A stretch of 8,315 nt of DNA from Candidatus Levybacteria bacterium RIFCSPHIGHO2_01_FULL_36_15b (GCA_001782045.1 MFNK01000005.1:489-8803); one strand, 5' to 3'; counted from the first letter of the stretch, positions 1 through 5,942 are shown. Numbers and translations are program-made. Notes: generated by a model not told the origin, from the sequence alone.

Positions 1-58
1 GATCTAGATCTGCAACTTGGTTTGACCTTAGAAAATCATCTTTTTTAGACTCGCTCAT
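1..58 (-). CDS. 5' end of a VADLD-motif family protein (partial, runs off the window)
   Basis: An ATG at 58 (minus strand) opens 19 codons, MSESKKDDFLRSNQVADLD, and the next base is C, as expected if proline follows. The segment LRSNQVADLD matches LRADEVADLDPYNVRG at the start of the two hypothetical proteins at 2992-3699 and 3701-4333, with conservative changes only (A to S, D to N, E to Q). That shared motif, plus a strong extended -10 box 6 nt upstream of the ATG, supports a real gene although only 58 bases are visible. It lies 16 nt after the comEA stop. Its function is unknown, and the name reflects only the motif. Whether the rest of the protein resembles the paralogs cannot be seen here. 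Confidence 0.72.
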   Translation of the reverse strand, partial: MSESKKDDFLRSNQVADLD

Positions 59-64
59 ATGGGT

Positions 65-73
65 ATTATAACA
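65..73 (-). promoter_or_regulatory. Extended -10 promoter of the edge gene, leaderless geometry
   Basis: Read on the minus strand, the bases are TGT followed by a perfect TATAAT (70 to 65), then ACCCAT and the ATG at 58. A start site 6-7 nt after the -10 box would fall on the ATG itself, so the mRNA would have no leader and needs no Shine-Dalgarno site. No good -35 hexamer is visible 16-18 nt upstream, where the DNA is the 3' end of comEA. The extended TGn element commonly compensates for that. Confidence 0.6.
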
Positions 74-74
74 C

Positions 75-671
75 TTACTGGGCAGTTATCTTATCTTTTA
101 TTTTATCAAATGTTACCTGTCCCACAATTTTCTTCTCTAAAAGCTCATTTATCGAAGAATAAGGCCTGTTTGAAATAATTTTTTCCGATGTTACAGGGCC
201 AACTCCCGGCAAGGAATCTAACTGACTTTGTGAAGCGGAATTAATATTTATAAGAGCGGTTAAATTACCTTCTACGCCCTGAATTACAGTAAAAGTTCCT
301 GTTTCACCCTGCTTTGGAATATAAATCTTCTGTCCGTCAACAAGTTTTGAAGCTAAATTAAGATTTTTCTGCATCCATTCTCTGTCAGCCTGTTCTGAAG
401 CACCGCCCGCTGCAATAAGAGCATCTTGAAGCAAAGAACCAGGCTTGAGCTTGTAGACACCCGGATTTACGACAGCTCCTTCTATATCTACTGCTGCTTG
501 CGCGGTTTCCTGGCTTGAAGTGTCTGTTTCAAATGTTACTTCGGGAGAAGCGGAATTTCCCAAGAAAGATATCATACCATATACAAAGAATATCAAAGCA
601 AGCAAAGCAAGAATTACCGGCAGCCAGTGCTTTCTTAGGGCAGATATCAAATTTTCTTGGAAACTTTCCAT
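75..671 (-). CDS. comEA: ComEA-like competence DNA-binding protein (SLBB + helix-hairpin-helix)
   Basis: This 198-residue protein has the standard ComEA layout: a short cytoplasmic N-terminus, one membrane helix (about 17-37), a Ser/Thr-rich linker, an SLBB domain (about 60-121: VDIEGAVVNPGVY, then LVDGQKIYIP), and a C-terminal helix-hairpin-helix domain (about 141-195) with the hallmark ININSAS, LPGVGP and a following NRPYSSINELL. In known systems ComEA is anchored on the outside of the membrane, binds incoming double-stranded DNA and passes it to the ComEC channel. The start is 3 nt after the leuS stop, so it is probably co-transcribed with leuS. ComEC, the usual downstream partner, is not the next gene: a VADLD-motif gene begins 16 nt after the stop. 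The domain call is firm; the role in DNA uptake is inferred from the family. Confidence 0.92.
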   Translation of the reverse strand: MESFQENLISALRKHWLPVILALLALIFFVYGMISFLGNSASPEVTFETDTSSQETAQAAVDIEGAVVNPGVYKLKPGSLLQDALIAAGGASEQADREWMQKNLNLASKLVDGQKIYIPKQGETGTFTVIQGVEGNLTALININSASQSQLDSLPGVGPVTSEKIISNRPYSSINELLEKKIVGQVTFDKIKDKITAQ

Positions 672-674
672 CTG

Positions 675-2972
675 CTATACAACAAAGTTTAGTATTTTAC
701 CTGGCACGTAAATAGTGTTTTTCACGCCATTTTGAATGTATTTCTTGATCTTTTCACTATTTTTAGTCTCATTTTCGACAAAACTTTGATCTTTTATTTT
801 TGAACTATCAATTTCTATTGTATCTCTTATTTTCCCGTTTACTTGAATTATAATTTGAACCGTTTCACGCACTGTAAATTTAGCTTGATATAATGGGAAA
901 TTCTCTAAATGAATTGAGTTAGCACTTGGATTAATAGAATGCCAAACTTCCTCTGTTATATGGGGTGCAAATGGCGCCAAAAGTTTTAACAATGTTTCGT
1001 ATTCAAGCCTGTAAACATCTTTTTTTGAGCTTAAAAAGTTTAACCATATCATTAAAGCCGATACTGCAGTATTAAAATTTAAAGTATCAAGATCATCGCC
1101 CACTTTTTTAATCGCAGAGTGCATCTGATAGAACTCTTCCGAACTCATGTTTTCAGATTTGAGATTTGATTTATGATCTTTTATCTTATTTTGCAGATCC
1201 CAAACCCGTTTTAAAAACTTGTAAACGCCTGAAATTGCGCTGTCAGACCAAGGAGCGGTTGCTGTATAGGGCATCATAAAGCAGATGTATAGCCTAACCG
1301 TGTCTGCTCCATATTCTTTTACAAAATCATCAGGATTTACTACATTATCCCGGGATTTGCTCATTCTTACACCATCCGGACCCAAAATTACTCCGTGCTG
1401 GGCTCGTTTTTGTGCAAATTCATCAAAATTAACTAATCCCAAATCTTTGAAAAACTTTGTGAAAAATCGAGCGTATAAGGTATGACCCAAAGTGTGCTCT
1501 GATCCCCCGAAATATATGTCTATTGGCATAAGCTCTTTTATTTTGAGCTCGTCGAAGGGTCCTTTTTCATAGTTTGGCGAGCAATATCTGTAGTAATACC
1601 ATGCGCTGTCAAAAAAAGTATCTAGAGTTTCTGCATCTCTTTTTGCAGGTGCTTCGCATTTAGGACATTTAACATTAAGCCACGCTTCGTCCGAGGCTAA
1701 AGGCGGTTTCCCTTTTGGGGTAAAATCAACTTTGTAAGGAAGTTCAACTGGTAAATCTTCAAGTGGTACGGGCACAACTGCGCACTTTTCACAATGAATC
1801 ATAGGCACAGGTGTTCCCCAGTAACGCTGACGTGAAACCGACCAATCACGAAGGTGATAATTTACTGTTTTTTTACCTTCCGGTTTAGCTTTAAAGTCGG
1901 TTTTAAGAATTGAAAGGTTGAATTTTTCGGCAAATTCCCTATCCCGTTCGTCTGCAAAAGGAACGGCCATAATAGCACCGCTTCCGTAGCCTGCTAAAAC
2001 ATAGTCGGAAATCCAGATCGGAATATTTTTGCCCGTAACCGGATTTTTAGCCTCAAATCCACTGAATACTCCAGATTTTGTTCTGTCTTCTTTGCGCTCC
2101 ATTTCTGTTTTTTTCGAAGCTTCTTCGATATATGTTTGAACTCGTTTTTCTTTGATTTCTTTGTTCAATGGATGCTCCGGCGCAATAACAAGAAACGAAA
2201 CCCCATCCGTTGTTTCCGGCCGTGTTGTGAAAACTTCGAGCTCCCTAATTCTAAATTCAGAATTCTGAATTCTGAATTTAATTAGCATTCCTTCTTTTTT
2301 ACCTATCCAGTTATTCTGGCCTTCTTTAACTTCTTTTGGCCAGTCCAAAGAGGTATTTTCGGGCCATATTAGCCTATCCGCATACTCTGTTATTTTTAGA
2401 CACCACTGCTCTACCTCTTTTTGAATTACTTCAGCTCCACATCTCCAACATTTTCCCTGCTCAATGTGCTCATTTGCCAGTACCGTTTGATCGACAGGAC
2501 ACCAGTTCGACAAAGCTTTACCTCTATAAGCCAGACCTTTTTCGTACATTTTAATAAAAATCCACTGATTCCATCTGTAATACTCCGGATCGCTGGTTAT
2601 AACTTCGCTTCCCCAGTCAATCATCGTTCCCATTGTTTCAAACTGTTTTTTCATGGTTTCTATATTTTTATAAGTCCAATCTTTGGGGTGGATTCCCCTT
2701 TTTATTGCAGCGTTTTCTGCAGGAAGTCCAAAAGAATCAAAGCCGTTGGGGTAAAAAACATTAAAACCGCTCATTCTTTTATATCTTGCGTGGGCATCAG
2801 GCGGCGTAAATGCAAACCAATGACCCAAATGTAAATCCCCGGAAGGATAAGGAAGTTCAACTAAATTGTAGTATTTTTTCTTTTTTTGATCTTTTTTAAA
2901 TTTATAAATTCCGTTCTTTTCCCAATATTCTTGCCATTTGGGCTCGATTTCTTTGGCAAAGTACTTATTCAT
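675..2972 (-). CDS. leuS: Leucyl-tRNA synthetase, compact form
   Basis: This class Ia synthetase charges tRNA-Leu with leucine in the cytoplasm. Visible landmarks are the HIGH-type signature HLGH (48-51), a zinc-type CPVD...CWRCG insertion (about 157-180), the CP1 editing domain with TTRPETTDG (about 248-257) and MAVPFADERD (about 335-344), SRQRYWG (about 380-386), a second CPKC knuckle, DTFFDSAWYYYRY, the KMSKS loop as RMSKS (536-540), the anticodon-binding helices, and an intact C-terminal domain (VQIIIQVNGKIRD, ending KILNFVV). At 765 residues it is shorter than the usual 800-870. Most of the loss seems to lie between EFAEKFN and VNYHLRDW, where the end of the editing domain is unusually short. 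Two stretches, RIQNSEFRIREL (about 231-243) and HKSNLKSEN (about 600-610), are encoded by short repeats. The ATG at 2972 has its own extended -10 box. The reading frame is intact, so the gene is probably functional. Confidence 0.97.
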   Translation of the reverse strand: MNKYFAKEIEPKWQEYWEKNGIYKFKKDQKKKKYYNLVELPYPSGDLHLGHWFAFTPPDAHARYKRMSGFNVFYPNGFDSFGLPAENAAIKRGIHPKDWTYKNIETMKKQFETMGTMIDWGSEVITSDPEYYRWNQWIFIKMYEKGLAYRGKALSNWCPVDQTVLANEHIEQGKCWRCGAEVIQKEVEQWCLKITEYADRLIWPENTSLDWPKEVKEGQNNWIGKKEGMLIKFRIQNSEFRIRELEVFTTRPETTDGVSFLVIAPEHPLNKEIKEKRVQTYIEEASKKTEMERKEDRTKSGVFSGFEAKNPVTGKNIPIWISDYVLAGYGSGAIMAVPFADERDREFAEKFNLSILKTDFKAKPEGKKTVNYHLRDWSVSRQRYWGTPVPMIHCEKCAVVPVPLEDLPVELPYKVDFTPKGKPPLASDEAWLNVKCPKCEAPAKRDAETLDTFFDSAWYYYRYCSPNYEKGPFDELKIKELMPIDIYFGGSEHTLGHTLYARFFTKFFKDLGLVNFDEFAQKRAQHGVILGPDGVRMSKSRDNVVNPDDFVKEYGADTVRLYICFMMPYTATAPWSDSAISGVYKFLKRVWDLQNKIKDHKSNLKSENMSSEEFYQMHSAIKKVGDDLDTLNFNTAVSALMIWLNFLSSKKDVYRLEYETLLKLLAPFAPHITEEVWHSINPSANSIHLENFPLYQAKFTVRETVQIIIQVNGKIRDTIEIDSSKIKDQSFVENETKNSEKIKKYIQNGVKNTIYVPGKILNFVV
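1155..1172. repeat. Heptamer tandem repeat inside leuS
   Basis: Two back-to-back copies of AGATTTG (1155-1161, 1162-1168) are followed by a degenerate third unit starting ATTT. On the coding strand they encode the polar stretch SNLKSE in the linker before the anticodon-binding helices of leucyl-tRNA synthetase. The 7-bp period matches that of the stronger repeat at 2246-2284. It is short enough to be chance. Confidence 0.4.
2246..2284. repeat. Palindromic heptamer-repeat insert inside leuS
   Basis: The 39-bp block contains a perfect 18-bp palindrome, AATTCAGAATTCTGAATT (2254-2271). It also has a 7-bp tandem repeat, GAATTCT twice (2260-2266, 2267-2273) followed by GAATTTA. The whole block is a slightly imperfect inverted repeat. 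It stays open on the leuS strand and encodes RIQNSEFRIREL at the entry to the editing domain, just before TTRPE, where other leucyl enzymes have an unrelated surface loop. I recall similar NSEFRI-coding repeats scattered in CPR genomes, but this is recollection and was not searched. Confidence 0.75.
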
Positions 2973-2978
2973 AAGCTA

Positions 2979-2987
2979 AATATAGCA
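2979..2987 (-). promoter_or_regulatory. Extended -10 promoter of leuS, leaderless geometry
   Basis: The minus-strand sequence is TGC, TATATT (2984 to 2979, 5 of 6 consensus), then TAGCTT and the leuS ATG at 2972. The spacing places transcription start at or next to the ATG, the same arrangement as upstream of the genes starting at 58 and 4333. No Shine-Dalgarno site is present and no clear -35 is seen. It would let leuS-comEA be transcribed independently of the two upstream genes. Confidence 0.5.
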
Positions 2988-2991
2988 TAGA

Positions 2992-3699
2992 TTAGTAGTA
3001 TTTTGCTCTAAAAGGAACAATAAGAGGAGCAGCAAAAACTATATCTCCTCTTTTATAATCTAGCCCACTTGATAAAACATGAATACCAGAAGGATCTCTC
3101 GCACCCACTGCTAAGGCTGATCTGCCATTTCTGTAATGATCAATTTTGCTTTCTGTAATAGTGTAGTAATAACCGTATTTTGCTCCAAATAAGCTTAAAT
3201 TTATTAATGCGAGTTCTAAATAGTCAGCAAGGTTTCCTAAAATTGATTGTACGCCTCTTAAGCCAAGCGGAATAACTACTTCATTTTCGTAAGCGTGGAC
3301 CATTCCAGATTGTTTAAAATAATTCTTACTGCCACTGTCTGGTATGAAAAATCCAGTCTTATTGGTTTTAATGGCAACCTCCCCTTGCATAGATTTAATG
3401 GTATTTATCTCATTCATATTTTCTGACAAGCCATGAAACTCAATAGGAATCTTATCTATAATTTCTTCTACTGTTCGGCCTCTAAGCTCAAATCTTTTGA
3501 ATTTATTTTCTGCAAGTATTTTTGTCTGTTCGTTGTTGAAGAATCCTTCTTTAACTTTTTCAACCTTGGTTGAATTTTCATCCGCGGATTGCAAACGTTC
3601 TCTTGCAGCCTCTGTTTTAGTCTTTCCACGAACATTATACGGATCCAAATCCGCTACTTCGTCTGCTCGTAAAATTTCTTGTTTAAATTGTTCTGTCAT
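2992..3699 (-). CDS. Hypothetical protein, VADLD-motif family (235 aa)
   Basis: I do not recognise this family. The protein has no signal peptide and no clear membrane helix. It starts MTEQFKQEI followed by LRADEVADLDPYNVRG, identical to the motif of the gene at 3701-4333. The rest aligns loosely with that neighbour: a charged helical stretch, FNNEQTKIL then a FELRGRT segment (FTLHGET in the neighbour), SMQGEVAIK (SSEVAI), GNLADYLEL (RAQDYAEL), and a C-terminus APLIVPFR (TPLIIPR). The two are therefore diverged tandem paralogs. The ATG follows the neighbour's TAA by 1 nt (TAATATG), so translation is probably coupled. The C-terminal half is rich in Gly, Tyr and beta-prone residues and ends in two tyrosines. 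Its function is unknown; it is probably a soluble cytoplasmic protein. Confidence 0.85.
   Translation of the reverse strand: MTEQFKQEILRADEVADLDPYNVRGKTKTEAARERLQSADENSTKVEKVKEGFFNNEQTKILAENKFKRFELRGRTVEEIIDKIPIEFHGLSENMNEINTIKSMQGEVAIKTNKTGFFIPDSGSKNYFKQSGMVHAYENEVVIPLGLRGVQSILGNLADYLELALINLSLFGAKYGYYYTITESKIDHYRNGRSALAVGARDPSGIHVLSSGLDYKRGDIVFAAPLIVPFRAKYY
3626..3669 (-). repeat. Repeat copy A: DNA coding for RADEVADLDPYNVRG
   Basis: This 44-bp stretch is identical at 40 of 44 positions to 4272-4315. All four differences are synonymous (Arg CGA/AGA, Leu TTG/TTA, Asp GAT/GAC, Tyr TAT/TAC). Similarity drops sharply outside the block, although the two host genes are related along their length. 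Confidence 0.85.
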
Positions 3700-3700
3700 A

Positions 3701-4333
3701 TTAAAATACTCGCGGGATAATCAAAGGAGTTATAGCAGAGTTTCCACTATGAATTTCTGACTCAATGTCAAAAATAAGCTCATCTTCTCTCATAAAAAAA
3801 TAAGCTCTGTAACTTTCATTTGGTTCTGTACTGGTTCTAATTTGAATATCAAAATCCCCTCCCGTCGCATTAAAAATTTCTGGATCCTGATAAAAAAGCT
3901 CTGCATAATCTTGTGCTCGTCCTATTACAGCTTTTATTTCTTCTCCATCTTCACTCAAGCTTTCTCTGATTTTTCTTTCGAACTTAATCAATTCCCTAAC
4001 TTGCTCGTCATATCTGCTGAAACCTGCAAAATGCTTATTGGCAATTGCAACTTCGCTGCTATAACTTCTATTAAAATCTATTTTAGAATCATCCCATGCC
4101 CAGCTTATTTTTGCTCCCTTTTCGACTAAAGAGCCTAAAGTTTCTCCATGTAGAGTAAAAATTCTATATTCTAGCTCCTGAAGTTTGTCTTTTTGTTGAT
4201 TAGTAAATCTATCAATTTGTGAGTTTGATTCAGGAGTAAGCAATTCTTTTGCTTGATCTTGAGTTTTCAAACCACGAACATTGTACGGGTCTAAATCCGC
4301 TACTTCGTCTGCTCTAAGGTTGAACTCTTTCAT
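3701..4333 (-). CDS. Hypothetical protein, VADLD-motif family (210 aa)
   Basis: This is the first gene of the leftward set and a paralog of the next one (2992-3699). The frame is open back to 4474, but I place the start at the ATG at 4333. The longer version would overlap the divergent membrane-protein gene, and an extended -10 promoter ends 7 nt before this ATG. The motif LRADEVADLDPYNVRG begins at residue 6, a position similar to that in the relatives. After it come a helical, charged region with FTNQQKDKLQEL, an FTLHGET segment, SSEVAIANK, a strongly charged helix (about 105-140), AQDYAELFYQDPEIF, and a beta-rich C-terminus ending PLIIPRVF. There is no signal peptide or membrane segment. 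It is not recognised by family; a soluble protein of unknown function. Confidence 0.85.
   Translation of the reverse strand: MKEFNLRADEVADLDPYNVRGLKTQDQAKELLTPESNSQIDRFTNQQKDKLQELEYRIFTLHGETLGSLVEKGAKISWAWDDSKIDFNRSYSSEVAIANKHFAGFSRYDEQVRELIKFERKIRESLSEDGEEIKAVIGRAQDYAELFYQDPEIFNATGGDFDIQIRTSTEPNESYRAYFFMREDELIFDIESEIHSGNSAITPLIIPRVF
4272..4315 (-). repeat. Repeat copy B: DNA coding for RADEVADLDPYNVRG
   Basis: This is the partner of 3626-3669, identical at 40 of 44 bases with only synonymous changes, at the 5' end of the paralogous gene. It marks the most conserved part of the family. Confidence 0.85.
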
Positions 4334-4340
4334 TTGCCGG

Positions 4341-4368
4341 ATTATAGCACCTTGAACTTTTAAATCAA
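4341..4368 (-). promoter_or_regulatory. Leftward promoter of the VADLD-leuS-comEA set
   Basis: On the minus strand, TTGATT (-35, 4368 to 4363), a 16-nt spacer, TGC and a perfect TATAAT (-10, 4346 to 4341) lie 7 nt before the ATG at 4333. This is the best promoter in the window. The predicted start is within a base or two of the ATG, so the transcript is expected to be leaderless. Its spacer contains the -35 of the opposing rightward promoter. Confidence 0.72.
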
Positions 4369-4380
4369 ATTGCATACGAT
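4352..4380 (+). promoter_or_regulatory. Rightward promoter of the membrane/surface gene set
   Basis: TTGAAC (4352-4357), a 17-nt spacer and TACGAT (4375-4380) form a moderate sigma70-type promoter, each box 4 of 6 to consensus. The ATG at 4389 is 8 nt after the -10 box, so this mRNA may also lack a leader. The promoter interleaves with the leftward one, so the two probably cannot be occupied at once. Confidence 0.5.
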
Positions 4381-4388
4381 TAATATGT

Positions 4389-5036
4389 ATGAAACTCGCT
4401 GTCCAATCCGCTATACTTGCCCTTTCTTTCGGAGTAGTATATGTTTGGCAAAATTCCCCTCTTAAAGAATACACCGTACAGCTTTTAGGTCTTTTTATAG
4501 CTTTATATTTAATAATTGTTGCAAAAAAGAAAGGTAAAGCTTTCCTGCAGCTGGGTCAGGAAGGCGGCATTGGTATTTTTATACTGAATACTCTTGTTTT
4601 TCTTTTAATTTTTGCAACAGGCGGACTGGATAGTGCCTTGTTTTTTATTCTTTATTTCATAGCTTTTGGTATCGCTTTTGTATTTGACCCACTATGTGTA
4701 ATTGTGTTTATTGCCGGATCAATTTTAATTTTTGCACCACATGTAAATACAGGTGATTTTACCGCAAATATACTAAAAATAGCTTCTGTTGCTCTTGTTT
4801 CACCTCTTGCTTTTTTCTTTGGAAAAGAATATCAAAAATCAGATTCTCAGGATGAAAAAATAAACGCAATTGAAGAGAGGGCAAAAGAAGCATCCGACTC
4901 TATTTCTAAAGACGTCGAAGAAGTAATTGAGGATGAAAAAGAAATATTAAAACAAGAAGACTTGGATAAGCTAAATGACATTTTGGAAGAAACAGAAGAC
5001 CTCAGAGCCGAAAGCTCTGAAAAGTCTAATGGCTAA
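4389..5036 (+). CDS. Six-helix membrane protein with acidic coiled C-terminal tail
   Basis: The 215-residue protein has about six hydrophobic segments (about 2-20, 28-46, 58-78, 81-99, 101-117, 127-145) with a positively charged KKKGK loop after the second, then a highly charged tail of about 70 residues (EKINAIEERAKEASDSISKD onward) predicted to be helical or coiled-coil and cytoplasmic. The helix 3-4 segment (FATGGLDSALFFILYF) resembles the membrane sensor part of some histidine kinases, but no kinase domain follows. This protein may be a truncated or stand-alone relative, or a scaffold; that is inference. It is first in the rightward set. The gene ends in tandem stops, TAA TGA, and a small in-frame ORF follows 6 nt later. 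No Shine-Dalgarno site precedes the ATG. Confidence 0.85.
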   Translation: MKLAVQSAILALSFGVVYVWQNSPLKEYTVQLLGLFIALYLIIVAKKKGKAFLQLGQEGGIGIFILNTLVFLLIFATGGLDSALFFILYFIAFGIAFVFDPLCVIVFIAGSILIFAPHVNTGDFTANILKIASVALVSPLAFFFGKEYQKSDSQDEKINAIEERAKEASDSISKDVEEVIEDEKEILKQEDLDKLNDILEETEDLRAESSEKSNG

Positions 5037-5042
5037 TGATTT

Positions 5043-5132
5043 ATGGTTAATAGCTGGAATGCAAGATTTGGAATTTTCGAAAGGATACTCGAGCTAAAAG
5101 AAAAAACTCCCGAATTAAATGAGATTTTATGA
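5043..5132 (+). CDS. Possible 29-aa small protein, coupled to the next gene
   Basis: The ATG at 5043 opens 29 codons: MVNSWNARFG, then IFERILELKEKTPELNEIL. The stop TGA overlaps the ATG of the next gene as ATGA (5129-5132), a classical arrangement for translational coupling. The sequence looks protein-like, with an amphipathic helix of alternating hydrophobic and charged residues. It fills the only gap between the membrane protein and the secreted protein. It is in the same frame as the membrane protein but is separated from it by TAA TGA. It could be a real small protein, a leader peptide feeding ribosomes to 5129, or a relic of a longer C-terminus. There is no Shine-Dalgarno site and no recognised family. 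Confidence 0.45.
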   Translation: MVNSWNARFGIFERILELKEKTPELNEIL

Positions 5133-5941
5133 ACAGTATGAAGAATCGGAGCAAAAACGAGACTAGCGAGCGTAGGCTTGCAGAAAATTATAAAGCGAGT
5201 TGTCCATCCTTGAGGCTTGTGGCTGTAGTTTTGGCACTATGGCTATATACTACTTTAATGCTATTTAGTGTATCAGAAGTTTGGGGACAAACGATGAAAA
5301 ACAGTGATTATATTCTTCAGATGGGAAATCTAAACAGCATTGCCGGAAAACCTACAGGATCGGGATACAAATTGGGATTTACATCAGGACAGACTCCCAA
5401 CAACCTTTTTTCAGGTGCAAATTATAAAGTAAGAGCTGGATTTCAATATATAAGCAGCATTATTTATTTTAGGTTTGCAATTTCCAATACGTTTATAGAT
5501 TTTGGAATTATCAGTCCTACCTCACCGGTTACAAGAACAAATCTTTTAACGATTTCCAATGGCTCTGCTTACGGATATCAAGTTACAGTTTCTCAAAATC
5601 ATAATTTAAGAGTTGATGCAAGCGGGTTTGAAATTCCGGCAACTACTTGCGACAGCGGAACCTGCACATCAACAACTTCTGATGCATGGACAAGCTCCTT
5701 AACATACGGACTTGGATACAGATGCGACAACATATCGGGAACTGATTGCGCAAGCGGATTCACAACTTCAACTTACTATAAATCATTTATTGCGTCTCCC
5801 TCTGCGGTTGCGGTTATGAGTTCTGCTAATGTAGGGAGAAACAGAAAAGCACAAATAACATACAAGGTTAACGTAGCCGGAACCCAACCTGCAGGACTAT
5901 ATACAAATATACTTAACTATATAGCAATACCAGCATATTAA
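5129..5941 (+). CDS. Secreted beta-sandwich surface protein, WxL-like, CPR type
   Basis: This exported protein of 270 residues has a hydrophilic N-terminus, a hydrophobic core (about 31-48) and a likely signal-peptidase site near VWG-Q (53/54). The mature part begins with a pattern I recall from many CPR surface proteins: SDYILQMGNLNS, then SGYKLGFTSGQTP, then GANYKVRAGFQYI (about 58-108). A beta-sandwich follows, FIDFG (about 122-126), LTISNGSAYGYQVTV (140-154), two Cys pairs (174/179, 199/207), and a C-terminal QPAGLYTNILNYIAIP. This end resembles the last strand of WxL-type cell-wall-binding domains (AGTYxxxxxWxL), though without the WxL tryptophan, so the link is structural inference. The start is uncertain: ATG 5129 overlaps the small ORF, and an in-frame TTG at 5210 would give a more normal signal peptide. 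The next gene starts 1 nt after the stop. Confidence 0.85.
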   Translation: MNSMKNRSKNETSERRLAENYKASCPSLRLVAVVLALWLYTTLMLFSVSEVWGQTMKNSDYILQMGNLNSIAGKPTGSGYKLGFTSGQTPNNLFSGANYKVRAGFQYISSIIYFRFAISNTFIDFGIISPTSPVTRTNLLTISNGSAYGYQVTVSQNHNLRVDASGFEIPATTCDSGTCTSTTSDAWTSSLTYGLGYRCDNISGTDCASGFTTSTYYKSFIASPSAVAVMSSANVGRNRKAQITYKVNVAGTQPAGLYTNILNYIAIPAY

Positions 5942-5942
5942 T

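Noticed and set aside
2336..2834. Plus-strand open frames opposite leuS (2336-2554, 2421-2834), and the similar ones at 515-715 and 1285-1485
   Set aside because: They are antisense to well-identified leuS and comEA sequence and have no protein-like features.
4334..4474. N-terminal extension of the 210-aa VADLD protein back to an ATG at 4474
   Set aside because: It would overlap the start of the divergent membrane-protein gene and run through both promoters. The motif position and the -10 box support the ATG at 4333.
5034..5132. Stop-codon readthrough extending the membrane protein into the 29-codon ORF
   Set aside because: Two consecutive in-frame stops (TAA TGA) make readthrough unlikely, and the ORF has its own ATG.
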